64,000 nucleotides of DNA. Source: Pagrus major (lineage: Eukaryota > Chordata > Actinopteri > Spariformes > Sparidae). The position numbers and the translations under genes were made by a program. Positions 49,940 through 60,000 of the stretch are shown in pieces. Within the stretch, counting starts at the first letter, position 1, and each line of letters starts with the position of its first letter. The stretch lies in assembly GCF_040436345.1 (NCBI RefSeq), contig NC_133230.1, positions 19,912,197 to 19,976,196 on the forward strand, read 5' to 3'. The notes below the pieces were generated by a model. It saw nothing but the letters and a program-made list of their open reading frames with translations. It ran no database searches and was not told where the DNA came from.

Positions 49940-50191
49940 CTCCACCGGCTACATGTCTGCCTCCACTGTGTTTGACATTGACAGTGCCTGGGGAGCCAAC
50001 ACACGACAAATCCCCCGACAACTCGTCAACAACAACAACTATTCACATTTCACGCCGGCTTCCAGGAGTTGAGTGAACTGTTGGTGGAGACAACAACAAC
50101 AACATACTGGTTTACTCCCAGTTTAGTTGAAGTATTATTTTTTTCGGATCATCATGGATCGAGGGAAGATGTTTGCGCTGAGAAAATCAAG
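49940..50191 (+). other. cnr1: Candidate non-coding 5' exon of cnr1
   Basis: The tract ends at a consensus donor (AAG|GTACG) at 50191/50192. The acceptor of the coding exon lies at 50831-50834 (ATAG), so a 643-bp 5' UTR intron separates it from the coding exon. Vertebrate CNR1 genes typically have an intronless coding region preceded by non-coding exon(s), which fits. The upstream limit is not defined. Confidence 0.55.
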
Positions 50192-50856
50192 GTACGTTTT
50201 TTAAATTTTTTTATTTATTTTGTATACTTTTCTAATAAATGTTCCTCGTGTTAGTTTTTTATTTTCTCTGACATTTTTATTTCTTCTCATAGTTTTGATC
50301 CAAACTGTCTCATTCTCGACGGGTCATGTCTTATTGCATTGTTGCTCTTTCTTCTCTTCGTGTAAACTTGATTGTTAATAATTAATATTATCATCACTGG
50401 CATCAAAGGTGTAAAATGGATCGTTAGACAAGACATGTGCGCTCTTAATCTTGTTTCTCCCTTGATGCCCAATTAATCCAATGATTATTGAGGAAAAAAA
50501 ACAGCTTAATGCTTAATGACCTCCTTTAATTAATAAGAAAGCCTGGCTGTCCTACATACTTAATGCAATGATTTCCCCCGAGGCTGCACAGGTTTGTCAT
50601 CAACTGTTCAGTTTCCCACTATTGTCTGGGATGCATCTGCTCTGGAGTCAGCTGGCTGATGCACAGATTCCCCCAATATCTCCCAGCAGCAAATCCATTT
50701 TCCACTATATTATTCATTAATTAACACCGATGCTGCTTCATGTGTTCAGATATTTATAAGAATTCAATTCAGCACATTTAATGTGTTTAATAATTTTCTT
50801 TATGGGAAAAAAATCTCCTTTTTTTTCTTCATAGATCTCCTTTTGCGCTGGTCTAA
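50154..50856 (+). promoter_or_regulatory. Upstream ORF spliced across the cnr1 5' UTR intron
   Basis: An ATG at 50154 reads 38 bases to the donor at 50191, then continues from 50835 to a TAA at 50854-50856. The predicted 19-residue peptide is MDRGKMFALRKSRSPFALV. The last A of its stop is the first base of another ATG (50856), which opens a 5-codon frame. The main cnr1 ATG follows 42 bases after the first stop. Such uORFs usually lower main-ORF translation. This depends on the 5' exon being real. Confidence 0.5.
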
Positions 50857-50898
50857 TGCTGTTTCTCCACTGAGCATCTCCTTAGCCACAAACCAGCC

Positions 50899-52317
50899 AT
50901 GAAGCTGGCTTTGCACAGGATAGCAGGCACCACAATGAGCACGCTCACGACAGGCGTCCAGTATCTCGGCTCCAACGACGCCAGCTACGACGACCCCTCC
51001 ATGGACTCGACTCTAATCAAGAGCAGATTCAACTTTGAGAAACCTCACTTTGCCTCGGTAAGCCACTCCTTCCCCGGAGTCGTCCCTGGAAATAAGGAGG
51101 TCATCTACGGCGGACTCTCTCCCATTTTCCCCACCAACGTTTCAGACTTTCTGCTAAGTAATGGCACCTCTGTGCAGAGCGAGTGCGGGGAGGACATGGT
51201 GGACAACATGGAGTGTTTTATGATCCTCTCTCCTGGTCAGCAGCTCGTGATCGCCATCTTGGCGCTCACCCTGGGAACATTTACGGTGCTGGAGAACCTC
51301 ATGGTGCTGTGTGTGATTCTGCACTCCCAGACGCTTCGATCTCGACCATCCTACCACTTCATAGGCAGCCTGGCTGTGGCTGATCTGATAGGCAGCATCA
51401 TTTTTGTCTACAGCTTCCTGGATTTTCACGTCCTGCACAGGAAGGACAGCCCCAGTATTTTCCTCTTCAAGCTGGCCGGGGTCATCGCCTCCTTCACTGC
51501 CTCTGTCGGCAGTCTGTTTCTCACCGCGATCGACCGCTACATCTCCATCCACAGGCCCATGTCGTACAAACGCATCGTCACAAAGACTAAAGCAGTCATC
51601 GCCTTCAGTGTGATGTGGACCATCTCCATTGTGTTCTCGCTGCTGCCGTTGCTGGGGTGGAACTGCAAGCGTCTCAACTCCGTCTGCTCAGACATTTTCC
51701 CTCTAATCGACCAGAAGTACCTGATGGTTTGGATCGGGATGACGAGCGTCTTGGTCCTGTTCATCATCTACGCCTACATGTTCATCCTCTGGAAGTCCCA
51801 CAACCATGCTGTCCGCATGCTGAGCCGCACTTCCCAGAGGAGTGTGATTGTGTACACGGCAGAGGGGACTAAAGTGCAGACAGTGAGGCCCGAGCAGGCC
51901 CGGATGGACCTCCGTCTGGCTAAAACCCTGGTTCTGATCCTGGTGGCCCTCATCATCTGCTGGGGCCCGCTTCTAGCCATCATGGTTTACGACCTCTTTG
52001 GTAAGGTGAACGACTTCATCAAGACTGTGTTCGCCTTTTGCAGCATGCTCACCCTGCTCAACTCCACCGTGAACCCTGTGATCTACGCCATGAGGAGCAA
52101 GGACCTGCGCAGGGCCTTCGTCAACATCTGCCATATGTGCCGGGGAGCGTCGTCGACTCTGGACAACAGCGCTGAGAGTGACTGGAACAGCAGGAGTGTG
52201 AGGGGCACAGCGGGCGGGGCGGGGAAAGATGGAGCCGGCTGTGGAAAGACTCGAGTAAAAGTCGCCCAGGTTACTGTTTCTGGAGGAACTGAGACTTCTA
52301 CAGCGGAGCCGGTCTAA
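50899..52317 (+). CDS. cnr1: Cannabinoid receptor 1 (class A GPCR)
   Basis: A single uninterrupted coding exon of 472 aa, the length of human CNR1. The long extracellular N-terminus keeps YLGSND, two N-glycosylation sequons (N80, N88) and the cysteine pair C96/C106. Seven hydrophobic segments follow. Class A landmarks are visible: D162 in SLAVADL (2.50), K191 in FLFKLAGV (the ligand-contact lysine 3.28), DRY at 212-214, the second-loop cysteines C256/C263, CWGP at 354-357 and NPVIY at 392-396, then amphipathic helix 8 (RSKDLRRAF). Known role: presynaptic Gi/o-coupled receptor for anandamide and 2-AG. The start [10 protein letters not shown] corresponds to human MKSILDGLAD. Some teleosts carry two CB1 genes, so the copy (a or b) is not decided. 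Neighbouring akirin2 and orc3 support orthology. Confidence 0.98.
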   Translation: MKLALHRIAGTTMSTLTTGVQYLGSNDASYDDPSMDSTLIKSRFNFEKPHFASVSHSFPGVVPGNKEVIYGGLSPIFPTNVSDFLLSNGTSVQSECGEDMVDNMECFMILSPGQQLVIAILALTLGTFTVLENLMVLCVILHSQTLRSRPSYHFIGSLAVADLIGSIIFVYSFLDFHVLHRKDSPSIFLFKLAGVIASFTASVGSLFLTAIDRYISIHRPMSYKRIVTKTKAVIAFSVMWTISIVFSLLPLLGWNCKRLNSVCSDIFPLIDQKYLMVWIGMTSVLVLFIIYAYMFILWKSHNHAVRMLSRTSQRSVIVYTAEGTKVQTVRPEQARMDLRLAKTLVLILVALIICWGPLLAIMVYDLFGKVNDFIKTVFAFCSMLTLLNSTVNPVIYAMRSKDLRRAFVNICHMCRGASSTLDNSAESDWNSRSVRGTAGGAGKDGAGCGKTRVKVAQVTVSGGTETSTAEPV

Positions 52318-53180
52318 GAGACAAGCTGCACTGCTCTGATACAACTGTGAAGATATTGTAGAGTATCCCCGACCCTCCTTGTGCACTGCTCTGTTACTGT
52401 GAAATGTGCCAAAAAATGGCTTCGATACAGAACTGAAAAACAAGTTTTTGTTGCTTTAAAGCTGACATGTGTAATATTTCTATGTTATTACAGCGGAGTG
52501 TGACGATTGAGATGCTTTCTTTACTCTGTTATTGAGAAATGATTTGTCTGGTTGACAATGCCAATTTGATTTCATCTCTATCAGTGAACAACAGTCACAT
52601 TCACAAGAACCAGTTGGCACAAGGGCATATTTTTCACACTCCGCTCCGTCATCTTTCCTGTCTGAGTGTGCACAAAGTTGCAGATTTCAGTTTTAAGGCA
52701 GAAAACATTTCCGTTTTGTTCTTTCCTTTTCTTTTTTCCACATCATAGGCAATATTGTGGTGGTAATGCAAGGTGAAACTGTGTCTCCCTTCATGAAAAA
52801 AAGTCAGTTTTGAATGACAATGCACTGCTTGTAAGTAAAACTAGCATCCCATTAGTGATTTGAAATCAACTATCGATGCTTCTGTAAGACCATGATATTG
52901 TGAAACTTTGGCATTTAAACGTTATTCTACTTTATTTATTGTATTTATTCATTTTTTACTTTGCAAAGCAAAATGGTGAGTCACACTTTGAAACATGAAC
53001 AGCTTTTTGATCAAATCAAAACTTTAGTCCGTAGTGAGTCGGGATTGTAACATAGCTGCTTATTACACATGTGCTTATGGTACAGTGACAGCGTTTTGTG
53101 AGAAGCTACACTTGTGAAGCATCCATTGTGCCGGTGTGTCTCATGACGGTGTGTGTAAGCAAGGACATGAGTTCAATAAA
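52318..53180 (+). other. cnr1: cnr1 3' UTR with AU-rich elements and poly(A) signal
   Basis: Non-coding sequence follows the cnr1 stop. ATTTATT words occur around 52930-52950 (possible AU-rich instability elements). AATAAA lies at 53175-53180, with a second at about 53241, offering alternative 3' ends. Extent is inferred from these signals. Confidence 0.55.
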
Positions 53181-53835
53181 GAAATGAAGATTGTCTATTT
53201 TTATCTTAATTTTGTCAGCGTATCTGGTGTCTTTTCTTCTCAATAAAATGGTAAAATCCCAGCAAAACATCACATCAGCACCTGCAGCCAATTGAGTACA
53301 CATGAGATAAAGAAAAAGGGGTTGATTATATTTATGTTAGAGCCAGGGGCCTAATCATTTTTGGCTTGTTTGCCCCTAAGCTAAGTCTTGTTGTGACCGC
53401 AGGGCGCAGGCCATGGTCTGAATGTGGACACGAATAATGAATTTTTAAGGACTTTAAGGCTTTCAGAGATGAAAATGTTTTTCCACAAACATTTTAGAAG
53501 CACTATTGAGTAATCTGCATACTTTTAGATTCAGATAAACAAATCTAGATGTTTATTTATGACGAATTAAGTCACCGTGTGACTGTTTGGTACCCACAGC
53601 TGTTAAGACCTGTGTTTTTTTGTGTAACACTGCCCTCCTGTGGATATAAAACACACATCATCCATCCATTGTCCTTTATTTCTCATGGACAGATCACACT
53701 AATGAATGGAGCTGTAGATCACTGAATACACACTGAGGTTGTCTCGCAACCAAATTAAATTTAAAAAATATAATTATGACTGATTAATTGATTCGGGCTC
53801 TAATTAACCTTTAATTTATCGCCGTTTACCGTTTC
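53181..53835. other. Intergenic between cnr1 and akirin2
   Basis: AT-rich sequence without supported features. Any longer cnr1 3' UTR would run into it. Confidence 0.5.
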
Positions 53836-53882
53836 ACTACATGACCCAGAATGCATTGCAGAGTATTTCACACGTGACGTCA
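53836..53882 (+). promoter_or_regulatory. ZNF143/THAP11-like element and CRE in the akirin2 promoter
   Basis: Positions 53836-53859 read ACTACATGACCCAGAATGCA followed by TTGC, close to the known ZNF143/THAP11 (SBS) consensus with ACTACA, a CCCAGAATGCA core and a trailing TGC. Eleven bases downstream, 53871-53882 holds CACGTGACGTCA, where an E-box overlaps a perfect CRE/ATF octamer (TGACGTCA, 53875-53882). Both lie just before the likely akirin2 transcription start. Site identity is by consensus only. Confidence 0.6.
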
Positions 53883-53899
53883 CGAGTCGGAGAAGCCGA

Positions 53900-54060
53900 C
53901 AGCCTCATATCAAAAACAAGCAGCTAAGTTGCGTTAGCTAGCTCCCCTTTAGACAGTTGGCCCGCAGCCGGCGGATCGTCACTTCAACTTTTTGGAAGCA
54001 ACTTTTACAACAACACGAGTCGCTCAACTTAGTCGGACAGACCAACTTTCTCCCCAGAAG
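53900..54060 (+). other. akirin2: Candidate 5' UTR exon of akirin2
   Basis: A GC-richer stretch after the promoter sites ends CCCCAGAAG|GTAATA, a good donor at 54061. A pyrimidine-rich tract (54369-54385) and AAG at 54395-54397 could supply the acceptor directly before the ATG at 54400. The intron is plausible but not proven; an unspliced 5' UTR is the alternative. Confidence 0.4.
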
Positions 54061-54399
54061 GTAATAAGCTCTTTTATTCAAATGTACTCCAAAGCGCACA
54101 GTTCTAGCAGCGGTAGCCAAAGCTAACGTTAGCTTTGTTTTCTTTTTGATTATTAGCTAGCAGGCACAGCTAACGTTAGCTTGCTAGCAAATATTTAAAG
54201 CCTCAGCTGCGCAGTATGCTCAGAATGTATTCCTCAGGGAAGGAAACTGATGTAAGAGGAACATTTCACACTGTTGTTAGCTAGTCGTGTGAAAGAATAG
54301 CCATAGCTAGCAGTTATCTGAAATACCTGATGTTATCGCTTCATTATTGTCTTGTTTCGGTATTTTGACCCCCCCTTCTCCCTTTGACAAACTGAAGTC

Positions 54400-55753
54400 A
54401 TGGCGTGTGGAGCCACCCTGAAGAGGACCATGGATTTCGATCCGCTGATGAGTCCTACGTCCCCAAAAAGACGAAGATGCATCCCCGTGTCCCCATCGTC
54501 CTCATCCTCATCCCCTAGGAAGTATCTTAGCATGGAGCCCTCGCCATTTGGAGAGTCGTCGTCAACACTTAGTGCAGGTAGTGGTACTAATGTTGGCCAA
54601 GTTGGCCTGCTTGCTGACCATTAGCAACACGTTTAACCACATTATATGAAACCAGAAAAAAACCAACTTCACCAGTGATCAAGTTTAGTTGCGGACTTCT
54701 AACATGACAGCTGTCTTTTGTCTTCGCTAATAGACCCCTATCCGTCTTTTTTGCTATCTTTTGTCCCACTAGAACAAATCCTCAACAGCATCAAGCAGGA
54801 GTACAAACGCATTCAAAAGAGGAAGCATCTAGATGGAGGCTACCAACAGTCAGAGTGCTGCTATTCTCCAGAATCCCCATCCCAGTCGTCTACTATGAAT
54901 GTTTCCAGCATGCCAGGTTGGTTGAGTAACACACTGCCTACAGGGGAGACTGGTCCAGAATTGGCAGAATTAGAAATACCACCAGATAAACCCAAACACC
55001 ACGATTCTTACATTTCTGTCTGACTTGTACAGGAACGTCTTCTGGAGGCGTTTCTCCCACTAGAAAAGAACAGCCATTATTCACCCTCAGACAAGTTGGA
55101 ATGATCTGTGAACGTCTGCTGAAAGAAAGGGAAGAGAAAGTGCGGGAGGAATATGAGGAGACCATGACCTCGAAACTGGCAGGTTGGTACACAAGGAACA
55201 AGGATACTTTACTATGACTCAGAACACCTTAAAAGCCTTAAAGTACAATACAATCTGTGCTTAGACTCTCGATGTGGGTAAGGAAACTCTCAGGAAGAGT
55301 CACTGAGAGGGTTTTTTCTAATAATCAAGTTGACAACTAATCAATTAATCGTTACGTCCCTGACTACATAAATGTTGTTGGTAATGTGAGAAGTACTATA
55401 GTTAAAAAGTCAAGACAAAATAGGAGTCTTATTCCAACAATGCACATTGTCCTTAAGGTTTGGCATGAAGTTGTACAATAATAACTGATTTCCTGTCTTG
55501 TACATTTCAGAACAATATGACACCTTTGTGAAGTTCACACATGATCAGTTAATGCGACGATTCGGGGAGCAACCAGCAAGCTGTGAGTTCTTTCATTTCA
55601 TCTAAAATTATGGCTCCACATTCCTGTTTCTCTTGGCACCCTGTGTGTGAGAAAGTCTTGGATCTTGGTTTGAGCTCCGCCTTTGAACTTTGAAGTAACA
55701 AGTCTGCTTTTCTGTATTTTATTTCATCTCTCTTCTCTCCAGATGTTTCCTGA
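54400..55753 (+). CDS. akirin2: Akirin-2 (nuclear proteasome-import and transcription cofactor)
   Basis: Five coding exons: 54400-54577, 54773-54916, 55033-55182, 55511-55582 and 55743-55753, in frame, 184 aa (human 203; the human alanine-rich N-terminal insertion is absent). The N-terminus [19 protein letters not shown] is the akirin signature, and SPKRRR at 21-26 is the nuclear localisation signal. The second half ([37 protein letters not shown]) is the conserved helical region. The last exon contributes only 3 residues (the Tyr completed across the junction, Val, Ser), completing the C-terminal SYVS motif known to dock into the 20S proteasome. Known role: AKIRIN2 escorts assembled proteasomes into the nucleus and links NF-kB-type programmes to SWI/SNF. 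Akirin2 rather than akirin1 is chosen because cnr1 and orc3 flank it. Convergent with orc3. Confidence 0.95.
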
Positions 55754-56351
55754 GTGTGGCACAGAAATCTTTGCAAGACGGCCTTCTCTTGCTGCAAGCT
55801 GTCATGTGATATCTCAAGAAAGGAAAAAAAAAGCTCATCATTGTAAGAGATTCAGTTTAGCGAATTTAAATGAAACTTTTCTTACTGTGCCATATTTCTG
55901 TCTTTGGGCAAAGGTTTATATGGAGCTTCGTCAGTTGTTACCACTCTGTTGTAAGCAACTAGGTGCTTCCTAATGTAAATTAATGGACCCTATCTCTACC
56001 AGTGGCCTATGTTCCTCCTGCTGTACGTGTAATCTACAGTTATCTCACTTTTGTAATGATTCCCAGCATTCCAGGCTTTGTCACTTGTTTTCTTGTTTGT
56101 TACATGTAAATATGATAAAGCGGCGCAGAGTTTTACTTAAAGTTTGCTGGTCAATCTGAGAGGAAGTGGAAGAAACACAGCTGAACGGAGAGAATAAGTT
56201 TGCAGTTTTCCTCAGTTCAGTGTTTTTAAATTGAGCATAAAGTGGGCTAATTTGATTTTTTTTCCCCTCCCTACCAGTGTTTTTATTTATTTTGACTTTT
56301 ATTTTGCTGGTAACTTTGAAACCAATGTATCTTATTGGACAAAACAATAAA
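55754..56351 (+). terminator. akirin2: akirin2 3' UTR and poly(A) signal
   Basis: Non-coding sequence follows the TGA at 55751-55753. AATAAA is at 56346-56351. Frames overlapping this region (55549-55973) are shadows. The last exon is therefore almost entirely 3' UTR. Confidence 0.65.
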
Positions 56352-56900
56352 AATCTTTTAAGACTTGAAATGTTTTGAGGCATGTTCAATTGAGACATTT
56401 CAATGGTATATGTACATTATATGAACTGATGTCCTCGACTATTTTATAAATCTTGGCTCAAGTGAAGTAAACTACACTACAGAATCTTGATCCTCTTGTA
56501 GATTTGTCAAAGTCAGACTTTTCCCTAAAAATGGTTCTTAAGGGAAAGTTCACTTTAAAACCAAAACGTTCCATGTTTCCTCTTTTATTGCCGTTTATCC
56601 ATCTTGATAGTTTTGTTGATATCTGCTGTAGACATGTCTGCCTTTTCTCCAGTGTAATGTAACTAGCTCTGGACTGCCAAAATTACGGCCCGTGGGCCAA
56701 AGTTGGCCTGCCATAAGGATACACTTCATCTACCAGTTGTTTCGAGTGAAAACAAATATAAATGTTTAAAAAAATGGGTTACACTTGTATTAAGCATTGT
56801 TTAATACACTTTAATGTGTAAAATTGGTGGAGTTGCCCTTTACTACACAGCTATGGAAAAAAAACAACACATTCACGATTATCAGGCACTACTGATATAT
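56352..56900. other. Short intergenic spacer between convergent akirin2 and orc3
   Basis: About 550 bp separates the two convergent 3' ends. It contains the word CCCGTGGGCCAAAGTTGGCC, probably a repeat fragment. No gene is seen. Confidence 0.5.
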
Positions 56901-56906
56901 TTTATT
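56901..56906 (-). terminator. orc3: orc3 poly(A) signal
   Basis: AATAAA on the minus strand lies about 115 bp past the orc3 stop codon, a normal short 3' UTR. Confidence 0.7.
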
Positions 56907-57021
56907 TGAGGGGAAAATACAATACAAAATATGAATCAAATGTGATGAGAGCTTAAATGTAAGGAGACAGCAGCCACAGGTGTATGCTAAGAAGTGTATG
57001 GTTTCTTTTTGGACTCTTGGG

Positions 57022-60000
57022 TCAGCAGCCTCCCCAGGTGAGTCGAGCCACATGGTCGGTCTTCTGTTTGGTAGACTTGATGAAGCCCAGAAATTCGAGC
57101 TCGGACACAGCTCTGATGAAACGGGCACTGGACAACAAGCTGAGGAACAATATTTCTTCACTGTGGATTTCAAATAAATCTCCAAACACCTCATCTACTG
57201 TGAAGCTTGACAATTAAAGGAATCAAAAACTCAAAGTAATGCTGAAAGGCCCTGATAGGAGAAAAGTTGGTAGATTAACTTATGGAAGGATACTGTTTGA
57301 CTTCCTCCACCTTCCCGAAATTGTCAGAATCTGGATTGTTACCCTCAGCAGCAGAAACCACCGTGGCATAGGCCTGAAAGCAAGCACAGGTTTTCAATTA
57401 TGTCAATATCCTGTCCACTCCTGGCCAATATTTGATTTTCAGATCAATAACGGGACGCATTGATCCACAGAATCAATACAGCCTCCTCTAGAGAGTGAAA
57501 AACAAACTCTCCAACAGTCAAACTTTGAAAGGAAAAGTTGAAAGGTGCTGTACGTCATCAGCCAAATATCAAATTTATTCAGCATATAAACTCACTTCCA
57601 GCCAGTCGTAGAGGTTAATCAGCCTGCCGCACTCCAGATGGAGTTTGTACGCAATGCAGATATCGGGGGCAGAATTCGAGACGCTCCCATCCACAGTCTT
57701 CAGGCTGTCATTCTGCAAGAGACAGAGGGAAGACATATTTTTAGATTTTTTAGGAAACGCATATCAGGGCTCAAACAAAAGATGCCGACATAAAAGAACT
57801 AGTGGTGACGGAGGCCGAGTGTTGAGCTGGAGGAGGTTTCTGAAAAACTTATTAATAAGGCATTAATAAGAAGACACACACATACACATGCTAATATGAA
57901 GCTAGTTAATGGTTAATATGTGTTGGCTCATGTGAAGTGTTTTTCCAAAGATTTAAGATAATAGCACAGTTAAATTATCACTATACTTAAATACTTTCGG
58001 CTTCTCCTCATGTTAAGGTCATTTCACACTTAATAATATAATAATATTGGCTAGCTGTACCTGAAGATAGTAGTAGGGACTGCTGAGAGCAGCCTGAATG
58101 GAGGTGCGAGGTGTAGCGTTCAGGTGGCGTCTCACAGTGGCAGAAGAGCTGTAGTAGCAAACTTCATTCAGTGTGTGAGACTCGGGGGGAGACAGGTGAC
58201 TCCTAGGTTTGAGAGAGAGGTGTTAGCCCGAGAAGGAGTTCTACTATTTTTGAAGAATGTAATTTAATTCGGTAAAGCAGGATGGTGAAATGTATTACTT
58301 CACTAAACTGTCGAGAAACTCGAGAGCTTCGTTTCTCAGCACCTCAAACGGACTCAGTTTCTTGGCTCTCCGAGACTCGTTCATCTCCAGCAGCGTCTAG
58401 AGTACATGGGAATAACCAGATCATCTATGACTCAAGGTATTACAACACATCAGCAAGGTGGAGAATCTCTTCAAAGAAATGCTGTGACGATAACATTCTT
58501 CATAAAACCATAAAAACCTTCTGCAGCTGGAACAGATCTGTTTTCTTTTGAAGATTCCTCACTGGAGAGGTGATGGGTTCTTCCACACAGGGGGGAGGCT
58601 CAGCAGCTACTGCTGATAAGAAGACAAAAGACAAGATTTTCAAGGGGTGTTATGTATGTTTCACATTTCCACTGCCTTTTCCCAATAATTATTTGAGAAA
58701 AGAGGATATCCCAGGGCAAAATGGGGGGAAAGTAAAATCCACACACACAAAATAACCTTATGTGGATGCTCTGCCTTCATTTTCACGACTTACTGTCCAT
58801 CTGCTTGAATTTGGTGAGCAGGTCTGTCAGCTGGAGAAAAGCGTTCTTCATCCTCTTCGACTTGACAGGCTGCAGAATCTCCACACACCTCTGTAGCAAA
58901 GCGACCAGCTCATCCTTAGCCAGCATCCTGGAGGGAAAACACAGTTTAGGGATACACTGAATGGTACAGTCACACCCAAAGTGGCTAACTTTAGACTAGA
59001 TTGTTGTTGTTAGACTCAAGTCTGGTTTGTTTAGGGGAGCTCCTGCAAAATAAACCTCCAGTATCCAACAACAAAGGCAAATACTATTTTACTGTGTATT
59101 GACAGCTATTTGTCCACCTGGAGGAGCAATAATCCTCCAAATATCCATGGATTTGTTGCCGTCTGGTGGTGAAATGTGTAAATAAAGTGGGCTGAAGGAC
59201 ATACACAGAAGAATAACACTTGGATATTTTAAGATCGATGATGTTTTCCAAATTTGAATTATAAATGAGCGTAAAGGTAAACTAGATTTCTACGGTCAAA
59301 TACTTTGCATCGGGTCTTTATGCATTTTGACAACATCATTATTATGTTACAACTAATTCATGACGATGTTAACTAGCAGGTTGGCAGTGGGCCAGACGGC
59401 AGCAGCTGTGCTGTGTGTTGGTTGCAACCTTGTGTGCGTCTTATATACCTTTGATCAGTGGGTGCTTTCTTTTTGGAGGGAGGATGTTAGACTTTGATTT
59501 TTGAGCATAATTTCACTTTATCTATTCTTTCTGTTGTAGGCAGACTTCTGAGTTTTTTTCATTTGTTACTTTTTTAAAAATTGGCCATAAACGATTCAAT
59601 TTTGGTTTCTTTTACCCGTTTTCTACATTTAATTTGTTACTCCCCTCATTTGGGCACACCTGTTTGCTGGTCCCATTTACTGACATACAGGTTAAATATC
59701 CAGACTTACTTGAGAAGCTTCAAGGCTGTCTGGTAATCCTCATTCTCCCACACATTCTTCTCCAGACATATTAAATGAAGCTCTCTGATCTGTCATACAC
59801 ACACAATTCAGAGTTACATCAAGCCAGTTTAAAAAAGATGACGCTATTACTTGAACCTTTGTCCAAATTTTGTTTTAACCAATTATAAAGCAGTCATTTC
59901 TTGCCTGTTTTCCAAGGGGGTACCGAGGCAAAGACGAGGTCAGAGTGTGGAGACACCTCAGGACGGGATAGTAGTTTTTGTGGTATTTGCGCAGGTCTTT

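Noticed and set aside
49797-50254. Two overlapping frames upstream of cnr1 that could be read as an upstream gene
   Set aside because: They coincide with the likely promoter and non-coding 5' exon, lack protein resemblance, and one runs through a consensus donor.
51154-52443. Long antisense and alternate-frame ORFs over cnr1
   Set aside because: Shadows of a single-exon, GC-rich GPCR gene.
55549-55973. Open frames over the end of akirin2
   Set aside because: Overlap the intron, the tiny last exon and the 3' UTR; no independent support.
57022-57213. Longer version of the last orc3 exon beginning near 57213
   Set aside because: The CA|GTATCC donor at 57294 joined to the acceptor before 57127 restores [13 protein letters not shown] with human-like spacing; the extension is intron read-through.
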